Positions 11,470 to 21,128 of a DNA stretch of 64,000 nucleotides are shown here, piece after piece. The translations under genes and the position numbers were made by a program. The notes beneath the pieces are model-generated. The model searched no databases. It was not told the DNA's origin and saw nothing but the letters and a program-made list of their open reading frames with translations. The stretch spans positions 19,542 through 83,541 of the forward strand of contig CAMVOY010000002.1 in the NCBI GenBank assembly GCA_947169235.1, written 5' to 3'. The first letter of the stretch is position 1. Every line of letters starts with the position of its first letter. Source of the stretch: an uncultured Lachnospiraceae bacterium (lineage in GTDB: Bacteria; Bacillota; Clostridia; Lachnospirales; Lachnospiraceae).

Positions 11470-11817
11470 ATGAACGACATTATCAAGAAGATCGAAGACG
11501 AACAGCTTCGTGCAGAAACGTTCGACTTCAACATCGGTGACACTGTACGTGTTCACGCAAAGGTAAAAGAGGGACAGCGCGAGCGTATCCAGGTATTCGA
11601 GGGTACAGTGCTCAAGAGACAGGGCGGTTCAAGCCGTGAGACCTTCACTGTTCGTAAGTTTTCAAACGGTGTAGGCGTCGAGAAGACCTGGCCTCTTCAT
11701 TCACCAATTGTTGAGAAGATTGAGGTTGTACGTCGTGGTAAAGTAAGACGTGCTAAGCTTAACTATCTGAGAAGCCGCACAGGTAAGGCTGCAAAGGTTA
11801 AAGAGCTTGTAAGATAA
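11470..11817 (+). CDS. rplS: 50S ribosomal protein L19
   Basis: [41 protein letters not shown]. Confidence 0.98.
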   Translation: MNDIIKKIEDEQLRAETFDFNIGDTVRVHAKVKEGQRERIQVFEGTVLKRQGGSSRETFTVRKFSNGVGVEKTWPLHSPIVEKIEVVRRGKVRRAKLNYLRSRTGKAAKVKELVR

Positions 11818-11841
11818 TAACTATTCTCACAAAGAAAACAT

Positions 11842-11875
11842 GGTCAACGAATTATTATGATTTGTTGACCTTTTT
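11842..11875 (+). terminator. Rho-independent terminator after rplS
   Basis: GGTCAAC ... GTTGACC followed by TTTTT. Confidence 0.85.
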
Positions 11876-11914
11876 CCTATATTTATGGTGTGCAGTTTGA
11901 TATGGAGGACGTAA

Positions 11915-12550
11915 ATGAATCTCCGATTCGAGGAAGAGGCTAAGAAGGAAAAAAGAAAAAAGCTGATATATGAAACGATAAGATATCTGATATATGTTGT
12001 AATCGTTATCTTTTTTGCATGGTGCATTATTAACCTCTGCCTGAAAAAGGTCACAATGATCGGTTCTTCCATGGAAAACACACTCCACAGTGGGCAGGAG
12101 ATCATAGTCAACACATTTTTTAAAAGATTTGTGTCACCGGGCAGAAACTCAGTCATAGCATTTTTTCCGGAAACAGGAGCTGACAATAAAGAAAGAACGG
12201 ATTCATCGATCCTGATAAGAAGGATTGTCGGTCTTCCCGGAGAAAGAGTAAAGATATCGGGAGGCTATGTCTACATTAATGGCAAAAAGCTCGAAGAGGA
12301 TTATGAGTTCGACAGAAATGTATCATCCGGGCAGGCTGATCAGGAAGTGAGCCTTAAGGATAATGAGTATTTTGTACTTAGTGATAAAAGGACTGATCTG
12401 GATGACAGCAGGAGTTCGAGTTTTACGAAGGTAATAAGCGATAATATAATAGGTACTGTTATTCTCCAGTTGGATCCGTTTGGATTTATTGCAGGTCCTG
12501 AGCCTGATAAAACCGAATCCGATGAAGACGAGGAGAAATCAGAGGAGTGA
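11915..12550 (+). CDS. lepB: signal peptidase I (paralog 1)
   Basis: N-terminal TM; MIGSSMENTLHSGQEIIVN (catalytic Ser); IRRIVGLPGERVKISGGYVYING. Confidence 0.9.
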   Translation: MNLRFEEEAKKEKRKKLIYETIRYLIYVVIVIFFAWCIINLCLKKVTMIGSSMENTLHSGQEIIVNTFFKRFVSPGRNSVIAFFPETGADNKERTDSSILIRRIVGLPGERVKISGGYVYINGKKLEEDYEFDRNVSSGQADQEVSLKDNEYFVLSDKRTDLDDSRSSSFTKVISDNIIGTVILQLDPFGFIAGPEPDKTESDEDEEKSEE

Positions 12551-12557
12551 GCATTTA

Positions 12558-13415
12558 ATGCATTTTCAATGGTTTCCGGGTCACATGACTAAGGCGATCA
12601 GATCCATGAAGGAGGAGATTCGCCTTATTGATATCGTGATCGAGCTGATAGATGCAAGGATCCCCGTAAGTTCAAGGAATCCAGAGATAGATACTTTGGC
12701 GCAGGGCAAAACCAGGATCCTGCTTTTAAACAAGACTGATATGGCTGATAAGTCTCAGACCGATAAATGGGTTGAGTATTTTGAGTCAAAGGGCTTATAT
12801 GCGCTTTCTATCAATGCAAAAAAGAAACAGGATCTAAGCAGAGTAAACAGACTGATTGATGAGGCTGTACGTATAAAACGGGAAAAGGATCTCAAACGAG
12901 GGATTAAAAATCGCCCTGTACGTGCCATGATCGTCGGCATTCCGAATGTCGGAAAATCCACTTTCATAAACAGTTTTTCCGGACGGGCATCTACCAAAAC
13001 CGGCAATAAACCCGGAGTTACAAAGGGAAAGCAGTGGATAAGGCTTTCAGGCGGCAAAAATGGTGGTAGTGTAGAGTTACTGGATACACCCGGGATTCTA
13101 TGGCCGAAGTTTGAAGACCAGACAGTCGGGCTTCATCTGGCTTGGATCGGCTCGATAAAAGATGAATTGATAGTAAGCACCGATCTTGCTTTGGATCTGA
13201 TCGAGTTTTTGGAGACGGAGCATAAGGGTGTAATAAGTGAACATTATGGATTTGAGCCGGAGGGCGATTCTGTTCATATTTTGGAACAGCTGGCCGCTGC
13301 TCGTGGCTGTAAAGCTCGTGGCGGCGAGCCTGACTTTGATAAAGCGGCATTTTTCCTGCTTGATGATTTCAGAAATGCCAGGCTCGGAAGTATAACGATT
13401 GAATGTGTTTCCTGA
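12558..13415 (+). CDS. rbgA: ribosome biogenesis GTPase YlqF/RbgA
   Basis: MHFQWFPGHMTKAIR start; circularly permuted GTPase order (LLNKTD ... GIPNVGKSTFINS ... DTPGILWPKF). Confidence 0.95.
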   Translation: MHFQWFPGHMTKAIRSMKEEIRLIDIVIELIDARIPVSSRNPEIDTLAQGKTRILLLNKTDMADKSQTDKWVEYFESKGLYALSINAKKKQDLSRVNRLIDEAVRIKREKDLKRGIKNRPVRAMIVGIPNVGKSTFINSFSGRASTKTGNKPGVTKGKQWIRLSGGKNGGSVELLDTPGILWPKFEDQTVGLHLAWIGSIKDELIVSTDLALDLIEFLETEHKGVISEHYGFEPEGDSVHILEQLAAARGCKARGGEPDFDKAAFFLLDDFRNARLGSITIECVS

Positions 13416-13431
13416 AAACGGAGGTTTATAT

Positions 13432-14610
13432 ATGAGTGATTTTGATCGCGATGCTTTGTTCTCCGATATTGATAAGATAATGGAACAACAGGGTTTTTCA
13501 AATATAGGTTCCTCATCAATGCCGGTAGAGATTGAGGCTACGGATGAGCCCGAATCCGAAAATATGGCTACCATTCAGCCTCATGAGCTGGATATGATCG
13601 AGCGTGTGGTGAATCCGGAGCTTGCTGCCAAACGCGTTGAGTTAGAACTGGAAACGCAGGAAGAGCTGATGGAGGCTCAGCCTTTAGATGATCAGCAGAT
13701 AAATGTCGGGCAGACTTTTCCTGAACCTGTCGCTGCAAGCGCTCCTACGGTAAACGATGCAGAAGAAGAGAGCATGGAACCTGATGTAGTATCATTGTCT
13801 CTTGAAAAGCCGGTCTCACCAAATTATGAAGATATGGTTGAACCTGAGGTCAATTTAACAAGGTCAGAACCGGTTTCACCAGATAAGTTTACGACCATTG
13901 AAAAACCAATGGAATGGTCGTTAGGAAGTGAATCCAAGTCAGGCGAGGAACAGAAGTCAGAGAATTATGTACCTCCGGTTTCTTATCTTGAGGAGGCATC
14001 ATCTGATGGAATACAGGTTGAAAATGTTGCATTCGGTGATATATCCGTAGGTGTGGAAACTGAGAGCGTCGAGTTTTCTGTAGGTCATCCGTTTATCAGG
14101 TTATTTAGAAATATTCTGATCGTGGTGGCGTTAGCTCTTGTGATCTCTTTGTTTATCACAAAGTTTATTGCATCTCACACGTCAGTTGACGGCTCATCAA
14201 TGTCACCAACACTTACAAGTGGCGATCAACTGATAGTAGAGAAGTTCAGCTATTATTTCCATGATCCCGAAAGATTTGATATTGTGGTATTCCCGATCTC
14301 AACTGAGGATGACTATATTAAACGTGTCATAGGTCTTCCGGGGGAAACTGTTCAGATAGTGAACGGACAGGTATACATAAACGGAAATTTGCTTACAGAC
14401 GACAGATACGGAGCTGAGATCATCGAGGATCCGGGAACAGCTGCGGATACAATATTTCTTCAGCCCGATGAGTATTTTGTTCTCGGAGACAACAGAAATG
14501 CGAGTGTGGACAGCCGTTTCCCTGAGGTTGGACTGATCCATAAGAAAGATATAGAAGGAAGAGCATGGTTAAGGTTTTATCCATTTGGCTCTTTTGGTTT
14601 GGTTAACTGA
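13432..14610 (+). CDS. lepB: signal peptidase I (paralog 2) with long acidic N-terminal extension
   Basis: C-terminal SPase I (VDGSSMSPTLTSGDQLIVEK; YIKRVIGLPGETVQI; GDNRNASVDSRF) preceded by about 220 aa acidic low-complexity sequence. Confidence 0.88.
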   Translation: MSDFDRDALFSDIDKIMEQQGFSNIGSSSMPVEIEATDEPESENMATIQPHELDMIERVVNPELAAKRVELELETQEELMEAQPLDDQQINVGQTFPEPVAASAPTVNDAEEESMEPDVVSLSLEKPVSPNYEDMVEPEVNLTRSEPVSPDKFTTIEKPMEWSLGSESKSGEEQKSENYVPPVSYLEEASSDGIQVENVAFGDISVGVETESVEFSVGHPFIRLFRNILIVVALALVISLFITKFIASHTSVDGSSMSPTLTSGDQLIVEKFSYYFHDPERFDIVVFPISTEDDYIKRVIGLPGETVQIVNGQVYINGNLLTDDRYGAEIIEDPGTAADTIFLQPDEYFVLGDNRNASVDSRFPEVGLIHKKDIEGRAWLRFYPFGSFGLVN

Positions 14611-14625
14611 TACCGGAGGATTGAG

Positions 14626-15099
14626 ATGGAGATTGAAAAGAAGTATCTTGTGAAATACCTTCCCTCTGACCTTGATAAATACGAAGGAATTGAAATCGAG
14701 CAGGCATATTTATGCCAGGATCCGACACTTCGTATTAGGAGAAAAGGTACCAAATATATATTTACTTACAAGAAAAGGGTACCGAACACGGATGAAAAAA
14801 TAAATTTAGCTGAGGAAATAGAGTCAGAACTTGATTTTGATTCCTATATGCATTTGTTCAAAAAGGCGGATGGTATCCCTATCCACAAGACCAGATATGT
14901 CATCCCTTATGACGGATATAACATTGAGCTTGATGTTTTTCATGGTGCGAGAGAGGGTTTCTGCCTTGCAGAAGTTGAGTTCATGTCCGTTGAAGACAGT
15001 CTTGATTTTTCTCCGCCGGAATGGTTCGGTGAGGACGTAAGTGGAGATATACGGTATACCAATTCATATATGGCTATGCATGATCTGAAGGAACACTGA
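14626..15099 (+). CDS. CYTH domain protein (triphosphate tunnel metalloenzyme family)
   Basis: MEIEKKYLV start; alternating charged strands (LRIRRKGTKYIFTYKKR; IELDVFHG). Confidence 0.85.
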   Translation: MEIEKKYLVKYLPSDLDKYEGIEIEQAYLCQDPTLRIRRKGTKYIFTYKKRVPNTDEKINLAEEIESELDFDSYMHLFKKADGIPIHKTRYVIPYDGYNIELDVFHGAREGFCLAEVEFMSVEDSLDFSPPEWFGEDVSGDIRYTNSYMAMHDLKEH

Positions 15100-15169
15100 A
15101 AGTATCGGTGTTGCTTTTGAGTCATTGATATTATTTGTTGTATATAATTGATATTATTTAAGAAAAAAC

Positions 15170-16569
<1,400 letters not shown>

Positions 16570-16601
16570 TCCAAAGTATGTAATTCATTGAAAACTATTA
16601 A

Positions 16602-16672
16602 AAAGAAGCATGTATATCTCGTTTCGGGCACGTAAGTTGAGATATTTCATGCTTCTTTTTTATTAGTCTGGA
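16602..16672 (+). terminator. terminator after gdhA
   Basis: AAGAAGCATGtATATCTC ... GAGATATtTCATGCTTCTTTTTT. Confidence 0.85.
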
Positions 16673-16748
16673 ACAGATTTTACGTAAGTCTGAATTATTC
16701 AACAACTCCGGAACAAATCTTACATGAGTCTGAACAATCCGACAACTC
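16669..16748. repeat. two 40-bp tandem units at the 3' end of lexA
   Basis: 16669-16708 TGGAACAGATTTTACGTAAGTCTGAATTATTCAACAACTC; 16709-16748 CGGAACAAATCTTACATGAGTCTGAACAATCCGACAACTC; 31/40 identical by hand count. Confidence 0.8.
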
Positions 16749-17334
16749 TGCCTAAGATGATCACCTCATTTACGATGATCGGATCCATGGATGAGTTCTC
16801 AGGCTGAAGGCGATAGTGGTCTTTCTCTTTGTAATAAGTTTTTACGGTGGCGGAGTCGTCTATCAGTGCGACGACGATGTCACCGTTTTTAGCTACCGGA
16901 GTCTGCTGAGCGATGATACGGTCGCCATCGTATATACCTGCTTCGATCATGGAATCTCCTCTGACATCGAGCATGAACAGATCACCTGCAGGCAGCTCAC
17001 TGGAAAGAAGAGGAAAATAACCGGATATATTCTGCTCGGCAAATAACGGCGCTCCGGCTGCAACCTGACCGATCATTGGGATATTCCTCATCTCTCTGCG
17101 TGTCATATTGAATCCGTCATCAACTATCTCTATAGCTCTGGGTTTGGCAGGATCACGTCTGATGTAACCGTTTAATTCAAGTGTTTCAAGATGAGAATGT
17201 ACTGATGAAGGCGACTTCAGGTGAACAGCATCACATATCTCGCGAACAGAAGGCGGATACCCCTTGTCAAGGATCTGCTGTTTCATATATGAGAGAATCT
17301 CACTCTGTTTTGCGGAAATTTTACCCTGCGCCAT
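16720..17334 (-). CDS. lexA: LexA repressor
   Basis: MAQGKISAKQSEILSYMKQQILDKGYPPSVREICDAVHLKSPSSVHSHLETL; VRGDSMIEAGIYDGD catalytic Ser. Confidence 0.97.
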   Translation of the reverse strand: MAQGKISAKQSEILSYMKQQILDKGYPPSVREICDAVHLKSPSSVHSHLETLELNGYIRRDPAKPRAIEIVDDGFNMTRREMRNIPMIGQVAAGAPLFAEQNISGYFPLLSSELPAGDLFMLDVRGDSMIEAGIYDGDRIIAQQTPVAKNGDIVVALIDDSATVKTYYKEKDHYRLQPENSSMDPIIVNEVIILGRVVGLFRLM

Positions 17335-17393
17335 AATGACCTCACAATCCGGGGATACACAAATCCCCTGTTTGATTTTCTTGTTACAGAACA

Positions 17394-17422
17394 ATAGTAT
17401 CATATTTTTGATAATTTGTCAA
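17394..17422 (-). promoter_or_regulatory. lexA promoter
   Basis: Minus strand TTGACA, 17 bp, TACTAT. Confidence 0.75.
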
Positions 17423-17433
17423 ACATTTGTTCG
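17420..17433. promoter_or_regulatory. LexA box overlapping the lexA -35 region
   Basis: Plus CAAACATTTGTTCG / minus CGAACAAATGTTTG, close to the Gram-positive SOS box (CGAAC-N4-GTTCG). Confidence 0.85.
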
Positions 17434-17453
17434 AAAAAATATATTTTTATCAA

Positions 17454-17482
17454 TTGACAAAACAAGGCAAGATGAGTATAAT
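17454..17482 (+). promoter_or_regulatory. divergent promoter for SH3-domain gene
   Basis: TTGACA, 17 bp, TATAAT (17477-17482). Confidence 0.8.
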
Positions 17483-17510
17483 ATTTAAGGTATGGTTAAA
17501 AGCTCGAAGA

Positions 17511-17660
17511 GCTCGTCGTGGAGGAATAGTGTGAAAAATCACATTGATATGCTGATTTTTCACACGGCTGTTTGTGACGAGCCCAAACAGCCTTTGATCC
17601 GACATGCGTGCCGAAAGCACGCATGCGGTGACTCGCACAAGTGCTCGTCGTGGAGGAATA
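17511..17660 (+). promoter_or_regulatory. structured 5'UTR with duplicated SD region and three perfect hairpins
   Basis: Direct repeat GCTCGTCGTGGAGGAATA at 17511-17528 and 17643-17660; stems GTGTGAAAAATCA/TGATTTTTCACAC, GGCTGTTTG/CAAACAGCC, CATGCGTGC/GCACGCATG. Confidence 0.75.
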
Positions 17661-17662
17661 AT

Positions 17663-18418
17663 ATGAGCAAGAAAAAGTACGGATTTTTCGGAAGAATAAA
17701 AAGATCGGATAATCCGGCATTCGAAATAGGGATGTTTTCAATAAGTGTAGCTATATCTCTGGCCGTTCTGGTAGGAGTTGTATTAGTTGCATGGTTCTAT
17801 ATCAAAGGTCAGACCAATCGTTATACTGAGGAAGAGGTCAATGCAGGAACCGTTACCCAGGCTGCCGTGGAGGTTGATAAAACTGAGGAGGAGCCTGTAC
17901 AGACGGTGGATCCCAATCAGGAAATGATCGAGAATGATGATCTTATCGATTATGAAGACGAGTTAAAAACAGCTGAGTATGCGTATACTACCAGTGATGT
18001 CAACCTTCGTTCGGAGCCCAGCCTGACTGCTTTGGTTGTTATGAAGGTTCCTTTTGGAGCCTCAGTAGATATGATCAGCTATGATGGCGGAGATTGGGCG
18101 AAGGTTTCATATCAGGGACAGGAAGGCTATATCAATGCAATGTATCTTTCTGTTGATAAGCCGGTTCCGATCGAAGAACAGCCTGCTATCGAGGTTACAC
18201 CGAAGCCTGTAAAGACGCCTAAGCCGACCAAGACACCTGAGGAGACAGTAGCTCCTGATGAAACAGAAGAGCCGGATTATCCTGAGGTGACCGAAGAGCC
18301 AACGGAGCCTACTGAGGCTCCGCCGGAGAAGACCAAAAAGCCTGCTCCTACTGAGGCTCCACCGGAGGAGACTGAACCACCGGCAGAAACAGAAGCGCCG
18401 GCGGCACCGGAAGAGTAA
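17663..18418 (+). CDS. membrane-anchored SH3 domain protein with P/T/E-rich tail
   Basis: TM near N-terminus; SH3_3-like VNLRSEPSLTALVVMKVPFGASVDMISYDGGDWAKVSYQGQEGYI; low-complexity PTEAPPEETEPP tail. Confidence 0.8.
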   Translation: MSKKKYGFFGRIKRSDNPAFEIGMFSISVAISLAVLVGVVLVAWFYIKGQTNRYTEEEVNAGTVTQAAVEVDKTEEEPVQTVDPNQEMIENDDLIDYEDELKTAEYAYTTSDVNLRSEPSLTALVVMKVPFGASVDMISYDGGDWAKVSYQGQEGYINAMYLSVDKPVPIEEQPAIEVTPKPVKTPKPTKTPEETVAPDETEEPDYPEVTEEPTEPTEAPPEKTKKPAPTEAPPEETEPPAETEAPAAPEE

Positions 18419-18442
18419 AGGGAGATAGGGGAGGAACGATCG

Positions 18443-21094
18443 ATGGGACAGCTATCCCCCATGATGGCAAACTATCTGAATACAAAGGAAGAATATAAAG
18501 ACTGCATTCTTTTCTATCGTTTGGGCGATTTTTATGAGATGTTCTTTGATGACGCGCTTACCGTATCAAAGGAACTCGAACTCACCTTGACCGGAAAAGC
18601 GTGCGGCCTCGAAGAGCGGGCACCCATGTGTGGTGTCCCCTTTCATTCTGCGGATACATATATCTATCGACTTGTAGAAAAAGGTTTTAAAGTTGCCATA
18701 TGTGAACAAATGGAGGATCCCAAGCAGGCCAAAGGACTTGTTCGCCGAGAGGTGACCAGGATAATCACGCCGGGAACCAATTCGTTTACCCAGACTCTTA
18801 AAGAAGACAGAAACAACTATCTCATGGGAATAGTAGCAGGCCCCGAGGGATTCGGTATAGCCGTTACTGACGTAACTACCGGAGAGTTTCACGTTTCGAG
18901 GATCTCTGATATCAGCAAACTTCTTGACGAGATCAATCGTTACATGCCTTCAGAGATAATCGCAAATGATGCGTTCTATCTGGTCAATATCGATCTGAAC
19001 GATCTTAAGGATCGTCTTCATATATCCATATCAGCTTTGGAACCAAGATTTTTTTCTCCAGAAAATGTAGAGAGAACTCTTTGTGATCATTTCAGAGTTA
19101 AGACTACTCAGGGGCTCGGGTTAGATGATATCCCTCTCTGCAAAACTGCATGCGGTTGTGTTATGCAGTATCTCTATGAGACTCAAAAATGTTCCCTTGA
19201 TCATATCAGTCATATACAGATCGATCAAGCGGGAACAACGATGCTCCTCGACAGAAACACCCGAAGAAACCTTGAGCTTGTTGAAACGATGCGCGAAAAA
19301 CAGAAACGCGGATCTCTCCTTTGGGTACTTGACAAAACAAAAACGGCAATGGGTGCGAGGATGCTCAGGGCCGGAGTTGAGAGACCTCTTTTAGTACGTG
19401 ACGAGATCGAACAAAGATATGATGCGATCAAGGATCTGAATACAGACCCGGTAACCAGAGAGGAATTAAGAGAGTATCTCGGCCCGGTTTATGATATGGA
19501 GAGACTTATCAGTAAGATCAGTTATCAGTCAATCAATGCCAGAGATATGCTTGCGCTCGACTCGTCTTTAGCGATCCTTCCGTCTATAAAGGAACTGGTA
19601 GAGGGCTTCAGCTGTACATTGTTTAAAAAACTCTCATCAGAAATGGACGCATTGGAAGATCTTCACTTGATGATAAAGGATGCGATAGATGAGGATCCGC
19701 CGATGACATTACGCGAAGGCGGGATCATAAAGAGCGGTTTTAACGATGAGGTTGACAGACTGCGTCAGGCAAAGACAAAAGGCAAAGACTGGCTTGCAGA
19801 GCTGGAGGCGAGAGAAAAGGAGAATACCGGCATCAAGAATCTCAGGATCAAATACAATAAAGTATTTGGTTATTATCTTGAGGTCACCAAGTCATTTTTA
19901 TCTCAGGTGCCACAGGACTGGACCAGGAAGCAGACACTTACAAACGCTGAACGATTTACAACTCCCGAGCTTAAGGAGATGGAGGATACCATCCTCGGAG
20001 CCGAGGACAGGCTTTATCAGCTTGAATACGGGCTTTTCTGTGAGCTTAGAGATGAACTTGCAAAACATATCGAACGTATCCAAAAAACAGCGCATGTTAT
20101 CGCGATGATCGATATGCTTGCTTCATTGGCCTATGTTGCCGAAAGAGAGAACTACTGCAGACCTGAGATAGTAAACGACGGATCATTGTATATAAAAAAG
20201 GGCCGACACCCGGTTATTGAAAAAATGATAGAGCATGATCTGTTCGTAGCCAACGACACCAGGCTTGATACAAAATCGCAAAGGATCGCTATCATTACAG
20301 GCCCGAATATGGCCGGTAAATCCACATATATGCGACAAACTGCTCTTATACAGCTTATGGCTCAGCTGGGGTCATATGTACCTGCAGAGAGTGCAAAGCT
20401 CTCGATAGTCGACAGGATATTCACAAGAGTAGGAGCTTCGGATGACTTGGCAAGCGGTCAGTCTACGTTCATGGTCGAGATGACTGAGGTCGCAAACATT
20501 CTTCACCATGCAACTAAGGACAGTCTGATAATACTTGATGAGATTGGAAGAGGAACCTCTACATTTGACGGCTTGTCCATAGCATGGGCAGTTGTTGAAC
20601 ATATAGCTGACAAGACAAAGATCGGCGCAAAGACTCTGTTTGCAACTCATTATCATGAGCTTACCGAACTCGGTGGTATGCTTGAGGGGATCAAAAACTA
20701 CTGCATCGCCGTCAAGGAAGATGGTGAGGACGTTATATTTTTAAGAAAGATAGTAGAGGGTGGTGCCGACAGAAGTTATGGTATTCAGGTCGCGAAGCTT
20801 GCCGGCGTCCCGGAGGAGGTTTTAAGCAGAGCCAGAGTTATTTCCGATAATCTCGAGAACAATGAGGTCACCTCCATGCCTATGACAGTATTGGCTGCAA
20901 AACCTGCAAATATCAAGGTACAGGGAGATGACATAGGACCCAGACAGCTGTCTATTTTTGATACGCTCGGAGATGATACTCAGATGGATGACATATTGTG
21001 TGAGATCAGAGATACCGATCTTTCGAATATCACACCGATGCAGGCCATGAACCTTGTTAATAAATGGCAGAACGAGATATCGGATAAATGGTGA
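18443..21094 (+). CDS. mutS: DNA mismatch repair protein MutS
   Basis: GDFYEMFFDDA; GPNMAGKSTYMRQTALI; LIILDEIGRGTSTFDGLSIAW. Confidence 0.98.
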   Translation: MGQLSPMMANYLNTKEEYKDCILFYRLGDFYEMFFDDALTVSKELELTLTGKACGLEERAPMCGVPFHSADTYIYRLVEKGFKVAICEQMEDPKQAKGLVRREVTRIITPGTNSFTQTLKEDRNNYLMGIVAGPEGFGIAVTDVTTGEFHVSRISDISKLLDEINRYMPSEIIANDAFYLVNIDLNDLKDRLHISISALEPRFFSPENVERTLCDHFRVKTTQGLGLDDIPLCKTACGCVMQYLYETQKCSLDHISHIQIDQAGTTMLLDRNTRRNLELVETMREKQKRGSLLWVLDKTKTAMGARMLRAGVERPLLVRDEIEQRYDAIKDLNTDPVTREELREYLGPVYDMERLISKISYQSINARDMLALDSSLAILPSIKELVEGFSCTLFKKLSSEMDALEDLHLMIKDAIDEDPPMTLREGGIIKSGFNDEVDRLRQAKTKGKDWLAELEAREKENTGIKNLRIKYNKVFGYYLEVTKSFLSQVPQDWTRKQTLTNAERFTTPELKEMEDTILGAEDRLYQLEYGLFCELRDELAKHIERIQKTAHVIAMIDMLASLAYVAERENYCRPEIVNDGSLYIKKGRHPVIEKMIEHDLFVANDTRLDTKSQRIAIITGPNMAGKSTYMRQTALIQLMAQLGSYVPAESAKLSIVDRIFTRVGASDDLASGQSTFMVEMTEVANILHHATKDSLIILDEIGRGTSTFDGLSIAWAVVEHIADKTKIGAKTLFATHYHELTELGGMLEGIKNYCIAVKEDGEDVIFLRKIVEGGADRSYGIQVAKLAGVPEEVLSRARVISDNLENNEVTSMPMTVLAAKPANIKVQGDDIGPRQLSIFDTLGDDTQMDDILCEIRDTDLSNITPMQAMNLVNKWQNEISDKW

Positions 21095-21128
21095 TATTTA
21101 GGACAACAAAAAAAGAAAGGTAAATTTG

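Noticed and set aside
17492-17662. N-terminal extension of the SH3 protein from ATG 17492
   Set aside because: Would translate the three hairpins; the ATG at 17663 has a good SD and precedes the TM segment.
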